NCBI GenBank assembly: GCA_951394045.1
Contig: OX595991.1
Span: forward strand, 992,001 to 1,056,000
Source: Nitzschia sp. DOCU1
Taxonomy: Eukaryota; Bacillariophyta; Bacillariophyceae; Bacillariales; Bacillariaceae
DNA: 64,000 bases
Direction: 5' to 3'
Below the pieces are notes generated by a model. That model was not told where the DNA came from and searched no databases. It saw nothing but the letters and a program-made list of their open reading frames with translations. The position numbers and the translations under genes are program-made. Each line of letters begins with the position of its first letter. Position 1 is the first letter of the stretch. This document shows positions 18,324 to 29,271 of the stretch, piece by piece.

Positions 18324-18812
18324 GGGAACCATAGTAACAGCAATCAAATTGTGGGAAAAATGTCTGTTTTCCAAGTCATGTCGTATGAAAAATTATCCCT
18401 ATTCTATTTGGCGGGAAGGGCGAAATGGAATCCAACGGAAAATATAATATACGAGTATGAATACAGTATATTTGCATGAATCCAGCTCATTTTTTGTGTG
18501 CCAAGGCGTTTGTCTTGTCAACAACGCCTGCTGGCGCACCTACCTCAAAATTTGGGTCACACTGCTCCTACTGGCGCAACTTCCGAGTCTACTAGTAGTA
18601 GCTCGTTGTCCTTTCCCCCCATCACGATAAAGGGCGCCAAAGTCCATAGTAAGCGACAACCAAGTTGCTGGACAAAAATTGCATCAAAAGGCAACCACCG
18701 CCTCGCCGAACGCATTGCCGAGGCAACATCCACATCCAAACAATCACGACTTCCGATTCGTTGGAGAAACAATTAGTCAGCAGCAAGGCCATAGCGGAAT
18801 CACAAATTAGCA
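18324..18812. other. Intergenic region right of the transposon
   Basis: 490 bp without a supported gene. It includes AT-rich DNA (18400-18490) and then the upstream region of the gene at 18813. Confidence 0.3.
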
Positions 18813-20453
18813 ATGCGACACTTGAGAGCAGCAATCACATCGAGCGTAGCACTAGGGCTATTGCCTTTGGTAACATGTCGGGCGGTGTATAGGAAAGGCA
18901 GTGGAGCTGCTCGCATCCTGAATGGTCGAGAATCTTTCGATAGCCAACTTTTCATTCATAGAGACGGCTATCCAGGTTCCACATTCGAGGAAGATACTGA
19001 AGTGCACTACGAATGGCAGACTCGTGGCGATAGATGGCAAGAAATTCCGAGAGATACCGACGGTGGTGGTGGAGAATCATCTGACCAGTGGGTCTGGGTG
19101 GATGGACAGGCTCCCTGCATTCCAGCTGATGAATACTGGTCGAAGAAAGGAAGCAAAAAGACGGGTCCACCTAAATCTACCAAAGCACCCAAAAAATCAT
19201 CCAAAGCCAAGAGCAAGTATATCATCTGCCCACCAGAACCATCTCCTGGTGCTGGTGCTGGTACTCCTGCTCCAGACGATGGGACCGACGGTGGTGCTGC
19301 TGCGCCCACACTTAGACCTTCGGGTGCCGGAGGCCCAACTGATATCGATGTTACTGACCCCGGCGCTACAAGTGACACATGCAAGGCAATAGCCTCAGGA
19401 GATAAGCCGACGGATCGTAGTGGTACTGAACAAGAAACTTACAAGGTGGAATTGACGATTTCATATGATCGTACCGGCGACTATGTTTGGACTCAAAGTG
19501 GCGTCAAGGCCAGATTGGATGCAATTCGATTCATACTTGCTTGCTGGGTCGGTGGTTGTGAAGCTTTGGCAATAGAGTTGGCAAACCAATACGCAGATTC
19601 GCTGCGTCGTCTTGCGTCGGGAGAAGTCGAGTTCGTGGAATTTTCAGAGTCAGAGGTTGTAGGTGAGTTTCGAAGCAAGGATCGAGCTAGATCGCACTGT
19701 AATCATGTACTCACTGATTGCAACATTTTCCCTCTCTCCTGACCAGACGCGGACCAAGATTGTACGCAGGATCAGACAGTTTCCCCATGTTCAGACGATT
19801 TCGGGATGGTTGTTGACGTTTATCATGGGCAAATCTCGGGTGCTGAAGAACTTTTCAAGGAACGCATCATGGAAGCATTTAATGTCTTCGCATACCTGCT
19901 GAACACTCCCGGGCTTAGCTTTGATTACAAAACGGTTTCCGTGGATACCAACGCTGACTCTGATGCTGCGGAGAGGGGTCCTCCTCCGGTGGAAGATTCC
20001 GTGAACGTTGCTGCTGTAATTGGTGCTAGCGCCGGGGGCCTGGCCTTTATCCTCCTCATTGTTCTTCTCGTGCGAAGAAAGCAGGCAGAGGACGAAGTGT
20101 CGCACTCGAAGCTCGAAGAAGATGCCGATGAAACCTTTATTCGAGAGCTCGAAACGACTGCTAGTAGCCCGTCTCGAGATGGAAACTATGAGACGCGGAA
20201 TGTCCACGTAGTTGGTGAAGCCGACTCTATATTCTCAGGGTGGACCGGGTACACGCAGCATGAAAGGGCCGAAGACGAGCATCGCATGCACGAACTAGGG
20301 GACGTACACAAGTGTAGCTCGGCTACTTGTGAGGTTTGTGAGATGCGGCGCCAGGGGGGTATTCAGTTTATTCCAACTGGAAGCCCGGCAATACTACACA
20401 TACCCACCAATGCGTCGCGCGAGTACGTGGCAGACGATACGGTGGAGCTATAA
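18813..20453 (+). CDS. Single-pass type I membrane protein, unknown function
   Basis: Two exons: 18813-19662 and 19747-20453. The 84-nt intron (GTGAGT...CCAG) is in phase 1 and creates an Asp codon. The product has 518 residues. Residues 1-24 (MRHLRAAITSSVALGLLPLV) are a signal peptide. The lumenal/extracellular part has a Lys/Ser/Pro stretch (KSTKAPKKSSKAKSK), a Gly/Pro/Ala linker, and a folded-looking region with paired Cys (ILACWVGGCEALAIELAN, then QDCTQDQTVSPCSDDFG, a pattern spanning the splice junction). Near residue 410 is one membrane helix (VAAVIGASAGGLAFILLIVLLV) followed by RRK, then a cytosolic acidic tail of about 130 residues with a Cys-rich patch (SATCEVCEM). I do not recognise the family; a cell-surface or cell-wall role is plausible. 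Confidence 0.75.
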
Positions 20454-20895
20454 CTCTTCCCCTATCAGCGTAAAGTACTGTCTCGTCCTCGTCATCAACA
20501 AGACCCGGTGGCGACGCTCGCTAGCAACCAGTTCGGGTCACACTTTACTGTCCATATGACCAGGGCACCTATCTCGTGAGTGCCGAAAGCTCATCTGCGA
20601 CGACGCATATCTGCGTTGTTGGGACCCAGTCTCTACCTGGCATGCGCGAACAGCATCTATGTGCTATTTGTTGTGACTTAGTGGACGATCATTGCTCACA
20701 TTAAGCTAATGTCTATTGCGAAAATTTGGGATTGTGATGCAGTTACTATTACCTCTTAGATAGGGTGCATTAAAACTGGTCGCATCCGTGGCTGGGAAGA
20801 TTGCTGGAGCACTCGCAAATGCCTTAAAGCTTTGGTGCAAGGCCTTCGAGACAAAATGAGGGGGGAATTATGAGACGATCCAGCAACGCAAGCTG
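20454..20895. other. Convergent 3' intergenic region
   Basis: 440 bp between two convergent stops. No gene is seen. It presumably contains both 3' UTRs. Confidence 0.3.
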
Positions 20896-22053
20896 TTACA
20901 ACGACCATCTCTCGACGAACTTACCGATATCGCGGGCATATTTTAGACTGATTCCTTTGTCAGCCAACATTGCGTCCACTTGTTGGTACGTAGGTCTGTT
21001 TTTTGACGTTCCCACTTGGATGTAGTCGGTGGCGGCATCGTTTTCAGCAAAGACCGACCAATCAGAGTCAAATCGTTTGATCAAGCGCACATTGCCCCCT
21101 CTGCAGACGTATCCTTCCAACGTGTATGTATTCTCGAACCCCATGGCATCTAGCCGCCGAAGAGATCCCCCTTTTCCGCCCAGAAATCCGGCCAGATTTC
21201 CGAGAAAACCGTCGCTCTTCGACGCCGAATCCAAGGCATCGTCCGCAATTCTCCATTGAGGATTCAACAGAGCAACGAGGCGCTGTCCTGCCTGACCAGA
21301 TATGCTTTCTATGGCATCGACTGTTTCCTGGCTTGGCTGGACAAAACAGCTCACATCATCCTGTGGCTGGGCACCTTGGGTAATCCATACTCCAATTCCA
21401 TCGACTCCCGACTCGTCCACGGATCGATCTTCCTGCAATCGTGGAACAACTCCACCACCAGCATTTCGCGAGTAGCGTCTGAAAGCATAGTTATTGTGTC
21501 AGCGCCTTGGCGGTGGCATCCTCCGTTTGCGGAAGTGTCATTGGTCCAAGAGACTCACTTACCGAAGCATTTTTTGGCAAGTAAACGAAGCAGCACGGTA
21601 TAGCTGCATGATTCCACCTTGCCAGGTTTCGTCCGTAGGAACCAAAACTGTCTCTCCTAAACCATCGGTCGCATCGTCTTCGTAGTATTGAAGAAGTTGG
21701 TCATTGTTGGCACTGCGTGGTAGCAAGATTCGAATGATCTGGCGCGTCTTTCCTTGCTTGTATGCATCTTCCATCGCGCTGGAAGCTTGATTCACCATTT
21801 CATCAAATGAGAGTGGAATGCGAAGTTGATCCGTTGTTGTGGTAGATCCAGGTGAACTGGTAGCGTTTGCATCTTCTTCTACAGAACTCATGAACAAAGT
21901 AGTTTTGTGGTCTGAGTGTACGCTAACAGCGTTGCAAGTGGGAGTAAGCACCGTTCGAGTAACCCGCTGCGTATGGACCGCAGAGAAGCCCCAAATCATT
22001 GGGGTCCCCATGGAGAGGAGTGATCCGGCAATTGTGATAGCTGAAATTTTCAT
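20896..22053 (-). CDS. Plastid-addressed DUF1995-type protein
   Basis: Two exons: 22053-21563 and 21478-20896. The 84-nt intron (GTAAGT...TTTCAG) joins CTT CG to A CGC (Leu-Arg-Arg), giving 357 residues. The N-terminus MKISAITIAGSLLSM...IWGFSAV is a signal peptide with a Gly-Phe cleavage motif followed by a Thr/Arg-rich transit peptide. The body opens with RIPLSFDEMVNQASSAMEDAYKQGKTRQIIRILLP, characteristic of the DUF1995 family (plastid proteins with a P-x-s/t-F-x-E-M-h start that modify or accompany photosynthetic proteins). It ends with a strand-rich region (NTYTLEGYVCRGG, FDSDWSVFAE). The function is unknown. It is transcribed divergently from the pyrophosphatase gene. Confidence 0.75.
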
Positions 22054-22779
22054 TTTACCAGAAATTCTTTCACTTTCGACTTAGTTCTCTACAAGCAATG
22101 CGCCGACGAGCGAGTCAAGTGTTCCAGAAATCCGTTTTCTCGTGTAGGGGGAATATCACCAGTCTGTGAACAACCCAAGAAGGGATCGGGGAATTGTGCA
22201 AGCTTAGCGCAGTTAAATCAAAATAACTTTCTGAAATGGACAGTTCATCATCGTGGTGCGCCATGGTGGTGAGAAAGCGCCTGTCGTGACGATGAGTGAG
22301 GTGGTTGGAAGCAACAGGATATGTTGATGACGTCATTCGAGAACGGAATCCCACCTTAGATTTTTCGAAATTGAGTCACATCAGTCGTCCGCGTGGTGGC
22401 ACAGTCAATATCTCACACGGAAACTTAGGAGTAGATTGTTCGGACAGACTCGTAATTTCTCCCGCCAAAAAGCTACTGGCCACACAAATCGCTTCGTTTG
22501 GCCATCAATGAGATGTTGCTCGGTAGTGCGTCACCACCACCATCGCGTCCATTCTCACTGTGTCACCGCGAGCCGAGTTGAATGGAATAGGGTTCCACTG
22601 GCATCCACGTGTTCCCTCTCCATTGCTAATCGAGGTTTCGTTGGCATCCCGACGCCGGGCGTCTCGTCAGCTTGCATCAGAATCATCCTCCGATGCGAGT
22701 AGCAGCGAATCTTCTGCGACGGTATGCTCCTTGTTTCCACTCTTCTTTGGCAGCACGTCCTGTATTTAACGAACCAACC
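22054..22779. promoter_or_regulatory. Divergent promoter between two plastid-protein genes, with TGACGTCA
   Basis: This 726-bp region separates the DUF1995-type gene (minus) and the pyrophosphatase gene (plus). It contains a perfect TGACGTCA palindrome at 22328-22335. TGACGT elements bind bZIP factors and mediate CO2/cAMP responses in diatom carbonic anhydrase promoters. Its use here is inference. Confidence 0.45.
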
Positions 22780-23592
22780 ATGAAGTTTTCTGCATCAATT
22801 TCCCTCCTCGCGCTTTCGGTGCCAGTTTCTGCTTGGGCCCCGGCTGCCTTGGCTCGACCGGCCTTCTCGACTCTGCACTCTGCATTGTTCGGTGTCTCCA
22901 CTGAAGTTGTAGGTGAAGCGGCTACCGAGTCGTTCCGCCTGAAATTCAAGGGCGACGATGGAGTCCTTTCGCCTTGGCACGATATTCCTCTCAAGGGAGA
23001 AGGAGGCTCGTACAATATGGTTGTCGAGATTCCAAAGATGACCAAGGCCAAGATGGAGGTCGCCACGAAAGAGGAGGGCAACCCCATCGCTCAGGATATT
23101 AAGAAGGGAAAGCTTCGGGATTACCACGGCCCCATTTTCTGGAACTATGGCTGCCTTCCGCAAACTTGGGAAGACCCGAATGTTGAGCACCCAGAGCTCA
23201 AATGCTTCGGCGACAATGATCCGATCGACGTCGTTGAGATCGGAAGTGCCTCTCTTCCCATGGGATCCGTCAAGGAAGTCAAGCCTCTTGGTGTCTTGGC
23301 CATGATTGACGATGGTGAATTGGACTGGAAGGTACTAGCAATTGCCACCGACGATCCGTTGGCTTCCAAATACAATGATATCGGTGACGTCCCGGACGCC
23401 ATTACGTCTGGAATTCGTGAATGGTTCCGTTGGTACAAGACCCCCGATGACAAGCCTATCAACTCTTTTGGATTTGATGAAAAGTTCTTGGACGTGGCTA
23501 CTGCCAAAGAAGTTATCGAAGAGACCCATGAGGCCTGGAAGAAGTTGCGATCCGGCAAGACTGACGCTGGAAAGCTTTGGACGGGAAAATAA
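22780..23592 (+). CDS. ppa: Plastid soluble inorganic pyrophosphatase (family I)
   Basis: The start chosen is ATG 22780 (MKFSASISLLALSVPVSAWAP). The frame is open upstream from 22672, but only the inner start gives a signal peptide with the Ala-Trp-Ala-Pro plastid cleavage motif. The 270-residue product shows the family I signature DNDPIDVVEIG (metal-binding Asp residues), an upstream KGKLRDYHGPIFWNYGCLPQTWEDP segment matching the substrate-binding Arg/Tyr region, and DDGELDWKVLAI with another metal-binding Asp. It hydrolyses pyrophosphate to two phosphates and so pulls plastid biosynthesis (for example ADP-glucose or nucleotide activation) forward. Length is normal for a eukaryotic enzyme minus the address peptide. 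Confidence 0.95.
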   Translation: MKFSASISLLALSVPVSAWAPAALARPAFSTLHSALFGVSTEVVGEAATESFRLKFKGDDGVLSPWHDIPLKGEGGSYNMVVEIPKMTKAKMEVATKEEGNPIAQDIKKGKLRDYHGPIFWNYGCLPQTWEDPNVEHPELKCFGDNDPIDVVEIGSASLPMGSVKEVKPLGVLAMIDDGELDWKVLAIATDDPLASKYNDIGDVPDAITSGIREWFRWYKTPDDKPINSFGFDEKFLDVATAKEVIEETHEAWKKLRSGKTDAGKLWTGK

Positions 23593-24174
23593 GCAAAAAC
23601 GTAGTGATCTACTTTCTATAGGAAGTGACAGCACTGTCTACATCAACAGGCTACTGGTAGTTTCCTCTTTTTCTACCTCATGGTTTCCGCGGCCGGTTGT
23701 CTTTCTCGATAATCCGGCCACTTTCGGTTGACACGAGAAAGCCGCACCTTCGGTGCAAGCGCTGCTAGGTAGCTTCCCTCTAGCCAAAAAGAAGCTGCGC
23801 TTGTTCCTGACAGGCTATGATAGAGCATTCGTATCACCCTGTAGAGGGAAAGAAACACCACATGTCGGCAACAAGCGAAAAAGAGACTATGTGTGATTAA
23901 TGGCATGGATGACGAGACTTCCTACTCTAGTCGACTAGTTCGAACTATAATACCTGAATATGTACGATATTGTGTGTGGTTTGAAAAGTGACGTTCATCA
24001 TGTCTCACGGTCGGTGCGGCCCGTTGGTGCGACGATGTTGATGGTTAATCATGAACACATGTTGGCGAAGTTCGAGCTTCGTTTCCCCTGCTCCTTGGGC
24101 TGTACTCTTCGCCATTGGCGGAACATTTGCGGTCGTGTGAGTTTTGTTGAAACAGGACGAACTGTGCTGAACTC
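23593..24174. other. Intergenic region, no gene seen
   Basis: It includes a small hairpin 'gccgcaccttcggtgcaagc' at about 23741-23760, just after the pyrophosphatase gene. This could be a 3' UTR structure. The remainder is the upstream region of the next gene. Confidence 0.35.
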
Positions 24175-24663
24175 ATGATGCTTCGCGCGAGAGAAATTCT
24201 TGTCTTGCTTTCGGCTTTGGCATCGGCTGTTGCCTTCGGTGGCGTCAAGCCGCCTTTGTCGAGGGTCGCAAGAATATCCCGGGGCTCGCCACGGCTTTTC
24301 GACAATAAAGAGGAAGAAATTGCAAAACTTGAGGAGAAACTTCGAAAGCTAAAAGAAGAGAAGGAGGCGGAAGCCGCCGGCAGCAAAACCGCGACCACCG
24401 AAGATGAAGAGGAAGTTTCCCTAGAAATGTTCCTGACTGAGCAGTGGAAAGAGCAAGAGGCCGCCAAGGCAGATGGATCGTCATCGGGTGGTGGTTTCAC
24501 TACTATTCTCTATGCCGTGGGAACTATCTTGGCACTCGTCGCATTTTCCCAGATCCCAATTGGTCAAGAAGATCTCAGCAAATACTCTGTCGGAAATTCT
24601 CCCGTGGCGGAACAAATCGATCTCGGTGATTTGAACAGAGCAAGAAGATCCGGCGATCTGTGA
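24175..24663 (+). CDS. Small plastid-addressed membrane protein with coiled coil
   Basis: 163 residues from ATG 24175 (MMLRAREILVLLSAL). The signal peptide ends at a plastid-type motif (ASAVAFGG), then a short basic transit segment (RVARISRGSPRLFD). A charged coiled coil follows (EEEIAKLEEKLRKLKEEKEAE), then an acidic linker, one predicted membrane helix near residue 110-130 (FTTILYAVGTILALVAFSQI) and a short polar tail. I do not recognise a family; thylakoid or envelope localisation is inferred. Two tandem ATGs are available, and the first is used. Confidence 0.7.
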   Translation: MMLRAREILVLLSALASAVAFGGVKPPLSRVARISRGSPRLFDNKEEEIAKLEEKLRKLKEEKEAEAAGSKTATTEDEEEVSLEMFLTEQWKEQEAAKADGSSSGGGFTTILYAVGTILALVAFSQIPIGQEDLSKYSVGNSPVAEQIDLGDLNRARRSGDL

Positions 24664-24822
24664 TGCGGATGGAACCCCGCATCTTTGAAATTAATTGTGC
24701 ATCACGGAAAAGCTACCTTGTCGAGGACAGTTATGCTACATAGATTGTTAGCTCGCAGCATGAACAGCTATCTACACTATAGGGGACGCGAGCTAATATT
24801 TACACGAGAGATTTAACCTAGC

Positions 24823-27332
24823 TTATACATGCTTTTGCTTCTTCTTTCTCCAAAACTTGTCCCAATCCTTCACTGTCCATGGGAATCCCATCCTCGCATC
24901 TGGTTCCAGAAGTGGGCCGTTTCGAATCCATGGTTCACCCCCATTTGTGCTGCCGGCCTTTCGGCATATACTGTAGTAGCCATGTTGACTAGCAAGGCTT
25001 CCATCCTTCCCAAATTGTATTCCATGAAACAATGGGGCGGGAATGAGCCGAAAGTCAAGCGATACACGCGTGTAATCCGCTTTGTTCTCTGTGGTCCAGT
25101 GGAGACATAGCGCTCCTGCAAACTGCTTCAATCGTCCTTTTCAATGGCAAGTATGAGATTCCGATGATGCAATTCTTTCGCCAAAAGGATGATCCACTTA
25201 CCGTAAGTCAATTCTATGGGATGCCAGTCTTCTGCGCCTAAACGACTTTCCAGAAACAAAGAAGCCGTTCCTCCTATTTTCGTCAGTGGCACGTAGAAGT
25301 TCACCGAACAAGGATGATGCCCGTAGGCTACGTCAGAATGCGGACCAATTGAAAATTCATCAGGCTGTACGATTCTCAGACAAGGAAAGGCCTGATAATA
25401 AATCTCGTTGCATGGAAACAACTTGGCCATTTGTGGTGCACAAACCATTCGTACGAACTCGTCGTAGGTGCTTTGAAAGTGTTGATGTGAACGAGTAAGC
25501 GTATGCAAAATCTCGTCCTTTCTTGTCTCCTCCGCGTGAATGGTTGATAGATCAAAATCATCGTTCAAACCTAGATCTTGTAGTAGCGCTTCTCGAAGTG
25601 GGTGCGCGGTGGAATCGAAGGACAAATCGCATTCTCTAGCGAGAACAGCATGAAATCGGTCGAGGACATTATCGTACGCTGAAGGTCCACTGGCAGATCG
25701 TATTGCTACTAGGGCCTCTTTCCGTCGCTCCCGGGCTTTTGAGATATGAGGTTCAACAACCTGACGCAACCACAATGGAAATGGGTCAAATGACATCTCA
25801 CTGGAATTGTTTAAGGCAGCTGACACGCAGGATCCAAACCATTGTGGCTTGCCTACCCGGTCATCCTCAGGAATGTGCGAGGCAGCATCGTCCTCGAGCA
25901 TCGCTTGAATGTTCCTTATTCGATCAGTTGTGCTCATACCATCGTAGTACGATATTCTCTGGAATCTTCCCGTTTTCATTGGTATTTCGAAGAATTCCGT
26001 TTGTCGCTCAGCGTCGGCGTCATTGGCAAATCCGTGGACAACCAAATCGATGCTGTGCTTTGCCATGAACTCTTCAGTCACTACCAATGGACATGGACAC
26101 ACAATCTCGTCTACTTCCTTGAGTGCCTCAATAATAGCGCACCGTTCCTTTTCTGGAACAATCGGCTGGCGTTTGTACCCAGTGGCATCTTTGTCGCCTG
26201 TCACACCAATGATAACCCTGTCACCGAGCGCCTTGCACTGACGAATTGCCTCTAGGTGCCCGATATGAAATAAATCGAAAACTCCGTCCATATATATTGT
26301 TCGTCTCTGTAAAGACGATGTCCTTGAAGTGTCGTCTCCCTCCTGCCGTGTCCATTGTTCTTCGCGAATCGACTGTGCCTGAAGGTATAGTTGCAATTGT
26401 TCTCTGTTGTGTAGAGTAGGACGTCGTGCTGCTTTGGAAATTGGTTGGATAGGGAGGTAGTGTTCATCATCCAGTGGGGTCTTTACGCCACCCTCCCAAG
26501 TACCACCAGCAGCCACTAACGGCGGTAGCTCCGCTTTACTACCGGTAGACGAATCGCCTGCATGATGATGATTATTAGCAGGTTTCGATCCTGTCTGATG
26601 ACTGGCGCTCTGAAAATAGACGTCGAAACAGTCGTTTCCAAAGGCCCGTTTTAGCAGCTTGGCTGGCATTCGTGGCCCGCAGATCCCTGTGACAGGACCC
26701 ATTTTGAGATTACGATCGAGTGGGAAGAGTTCACAGTGGCGATACACTTCTTTGGTCCACATTTCTACAGCCTTTCTCGTACTAAAGTGCCAAAAGGGAC
26801 ACAGCGGTAAAATGCCTTGGGAACATGCCACCATTTTTTCAACAATGTCCTGAACATAGCCTTCGCTCTGTGGTTGTCCATTCTTTTTGATCCCGATCAA
26901 CTCTTTCAAATCGTCAAGGCTTTCGAACTTTCGGAGAACGAAAAGGTCTAGAAAGACGTTTGACATTCGCTTTGGACGTATTCGATCCCCACCTTCCCAT
27001 GGCCGAACCTGGTAAAGAAAGTAGTCTCCTAGCGTCTCTTGAAGTTTCGGTCGAACAGTTTTTTCGTACACCGATCCATCGTAGTCGATGATTGTCAAGT
27101 CAATGTCATCGTCACAGAAAAGAATAGAATGCTGTCGAATCGCCCCCAAGAGCGATCCACCAGTTACAATGGCATCAACGCTTAAAGTCCGAAGAGCTTT
27201 TAGTACGGCATCAAGCGTTTCGTACAATGCGTCGATTTCTTTGCGGCTCAACAGCGTAGGTTCTGGGCCCAACTTTGGAATCGCCGTCGCTTTGTTAGAG
27301 ATCAAGTTTGGATCCATGGCGCTAGTGGCCAT
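24823..27332 (-). CDS. Triple fusion: LicD-type transferase + cytidylyltransferase + 2OG-Fe oxygenase-like
   Basis: Two exons: 27332-25202 and 25115-24823. The 86-nt intron (GTAAGT...TGCAG) is in phase 1, giving 807 residues. Domain 1 (about 30-230) is LicD-like: TGGSLLGAIRQ and CDDDIDLTI, the nucleotidyltransferase-fold Gly-Gly-Ser and Asp-Asp-x-Asp motifs. Domain 2 (about 345-480) is a CTP:phosphocholine/phosphoethanolamine cytidylyltransferase: MDGVFDLFHIGHLEAI with the HxGH motif, and GMSTTDRIRNI. Domain 3 (about 560-807) resembles small-molecule 2OG-Fe(II) oxygenases: GPHSDVAYGHHP (HxD), then, only after splicing, CLHWTTEN (distal His) and TRVSLDFRL (co-substrate Arg). A role in making and attaching a choline-like head group is inferred. 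No targeting peptide is seen, so it is probably cytosolic. Confidence 0.85.
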
Positions 27333-28430
27333 TTTCGTCTTCCATCGCGTACAGTAATTGCTGCAATGCGATTGGCAACAATACTCGAATAGGAAGTTTA
27401 GCAGCTCTGGTTCAAAATGTCAGGCACTTGTTCCTGCCGCTGAAATGCCAATGGTCTTTGATGGTCCCCATCCGAGGGCTCGTGAGGTTTTGGAAGGAGG
27501 TGCTGTGTTCACTAAATTTCGGGGAAAATCGATTTGTGCGAGCACAACAAAGGAGACTGCGGCCCCCCAAATTTCATCCGTCCTTCCGTGTAGCCGGCCA
27601 GACGTACGTCCCGTTTTTCCGGGATTCTGTTTAAAGACCACCGCAAACGGACAACCCATAACCTCAAGCCCAAATCGTCCCCCCCCCCTATCTTGGGATC
27701 ATTTTGGATTCATTCCCCCTCTTCTTTTTAAATTTTTTCCGATATTTTGATTGCCTTGGCCAGCTCGCCATTTCAATTCAAATTTCCTCCCCACAACTCT
27801 CCTTTCACAATTTTCACACACGATGGCCAAACTACGCATCGGCAAACACTTTGGTACTAGCTGAAGCCCTAGGCTCGCTCAAGGGCACGTACTGTGATAC
27901 AAGAAGGAGGTGCTACCTACGATGACACGAGGAGGACGAAGAATTCCATTGTTGTATTGCCACGCTGACAAGCACCCCCATGAGGACCCTCCTGTTGTTG
28001 CATTGATTGATGATGGGCCAGAATTGAGTGTCTAAATGTTTCATTGCGAGTCTTCGAGACTCTTCCAAACAATGAGATGTGATGATGATTCCTGTGCTGA
28101 AAGAGTGTGTGCGGCAAACAAACAAAGGCGACGAAATGCAATGCATGGCTAGGAGTGGAGTGGCAAAGAGGAGGTAAACCCAGAATGGTATTCCATGCTC
28201 CAACTCAACTTCTTGTTCTAGCTTTCACATGAAGAGAGACAAAGCTTGTCCAGCGTCCGCTGGCGAGTCTATACATTGTTGAGCAGACTCCTCCCAGCAC
28301 CACAAATGCTACAATCAGCTGGTGTACGGTAGTCAAGGCCAAAATGCTCATCGCCCCATCTATCTTTGTCACCATGTCCTTTGCTTTAACAATAGCTGTG
28401 ACAAGTTGTGAACAATACATAGAGCCTACT
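27333..28430. other. 1.1 kb without a supported gene
   Basis: It contains a C-run (about 27680-27688), a pyrimidine-rich tract and short frames only. One minus-strand frame at 28205-28420 has a hydrophobic stretch (LTTVHQLIVAFVVLGGV), but no other support. Confidence 0.3.
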
Positions 28431-28431
28431 A

Positions 28432-29145
28432 GATTGTTGCAGAGGTAGCGACACCAACAGAAGCAGAGGTAAAAACGCCAACGGCAGGAGCAGCAGAGGT
28501 GGCGACGACGATGGCAGGGCCAGCAGAAGCAGAGGTAGCAACACTGACGCGGACGGCAGGGACAGCAGAAGCAGAGATAGCGATGCCAACGATGCCAACG
28601 CCAGCGCCGGAAGGGACAGCAGAGGTAGCGATGCAGAAGACGCCAACGCCAGCGGAAGGGACGTCAGAGGAAGCGACGCGATGCCGACGATGCCAACGCC
28701 AGCGGAAGGGACAGCAGAGGAAGCGACGCCAACGCCGACGGCAGGGACAACAGAAGCAGAGGTAGTGAGGCCAACACCGTGGACTTTCGAACTTCAATTG
28801 GTGCAAAGGTAGCGACGCCAATGCCAACGGAAGGGACAACAGAAGCAGAGGTAGCAACACCGGCGGAAGGGACAGAGGAAGCAGATGTAGTGATGCCGAC
28901 GCCGACTGCAGGGACAACAGAAGCAGAGGTAGGAGGGGCAACAACTGGAACAGCTAGAGAAGAACAATGCCGCCGACGGCAGGAACAGCAGAAGCAGAGC
29001 AGGTAGCGATGCCGACAGAAATAGAGGTAGCGATGCCAATGGCAAGAACAGCGCAAGAACAGCAGAAGCAGAGGTAGCGACGCCAATGCCAACAGCAGGA
29101 ACAGCAGAAGCAGAGGTAGCGATGGCAGGGACAGAAGCAGAGGTA
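28432..29145 (+). repeat. Imperfect GC-rich minisatellite, unit about 42 nt
   Basis: About 700 bp consist of variants of a unit built from 'acagcagaagcagaggtagcg' followed by 'acgccaacgccaacggcaggg'-like sequence. Read on the plus strand the unit encodes roughly G-T-A-E-A-E-V-A-T-P-T-P-T-A. This meaning appears in three different frames along the array (28499-28765, 28779-29006, 29086-29271), so indels between units have broken a once continuous low-complexity coding repeat, or it was never translated. The last frame continues out of the repeat for about 40 codons to a stop at 29271. Purine-rich on the plus strand throughout. Confidence 0.7.
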
Positions 29146-29271
29146 GGAATGGCAGCAACCAAAGCAGCAGCAGCGGCGATCACCTGGTTCCCTCGCTCCC
29201 GGGGTGCAATGCGCGAAGCAGGTTTGCACATTGGGATGCAGGGAATTGATCCAGACGGGCCTTCATCTTAA

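Noticed and set aside
23741..23760. Possible tRNA or small RNA stem downstream of the pyrophosphatase gene
   Set aside because: Only one short hairpin is visible; no cloverleaf, A or B box was found. Kept only as a possible 3' UTR structure.
28432..29145. CRISPR array or tandem gene family in the repeat tract
   Set aside because: Units are contiguous and variable, without spacers of constant length, and this is a eukaryotic nuclear region. It is a minisatellite.
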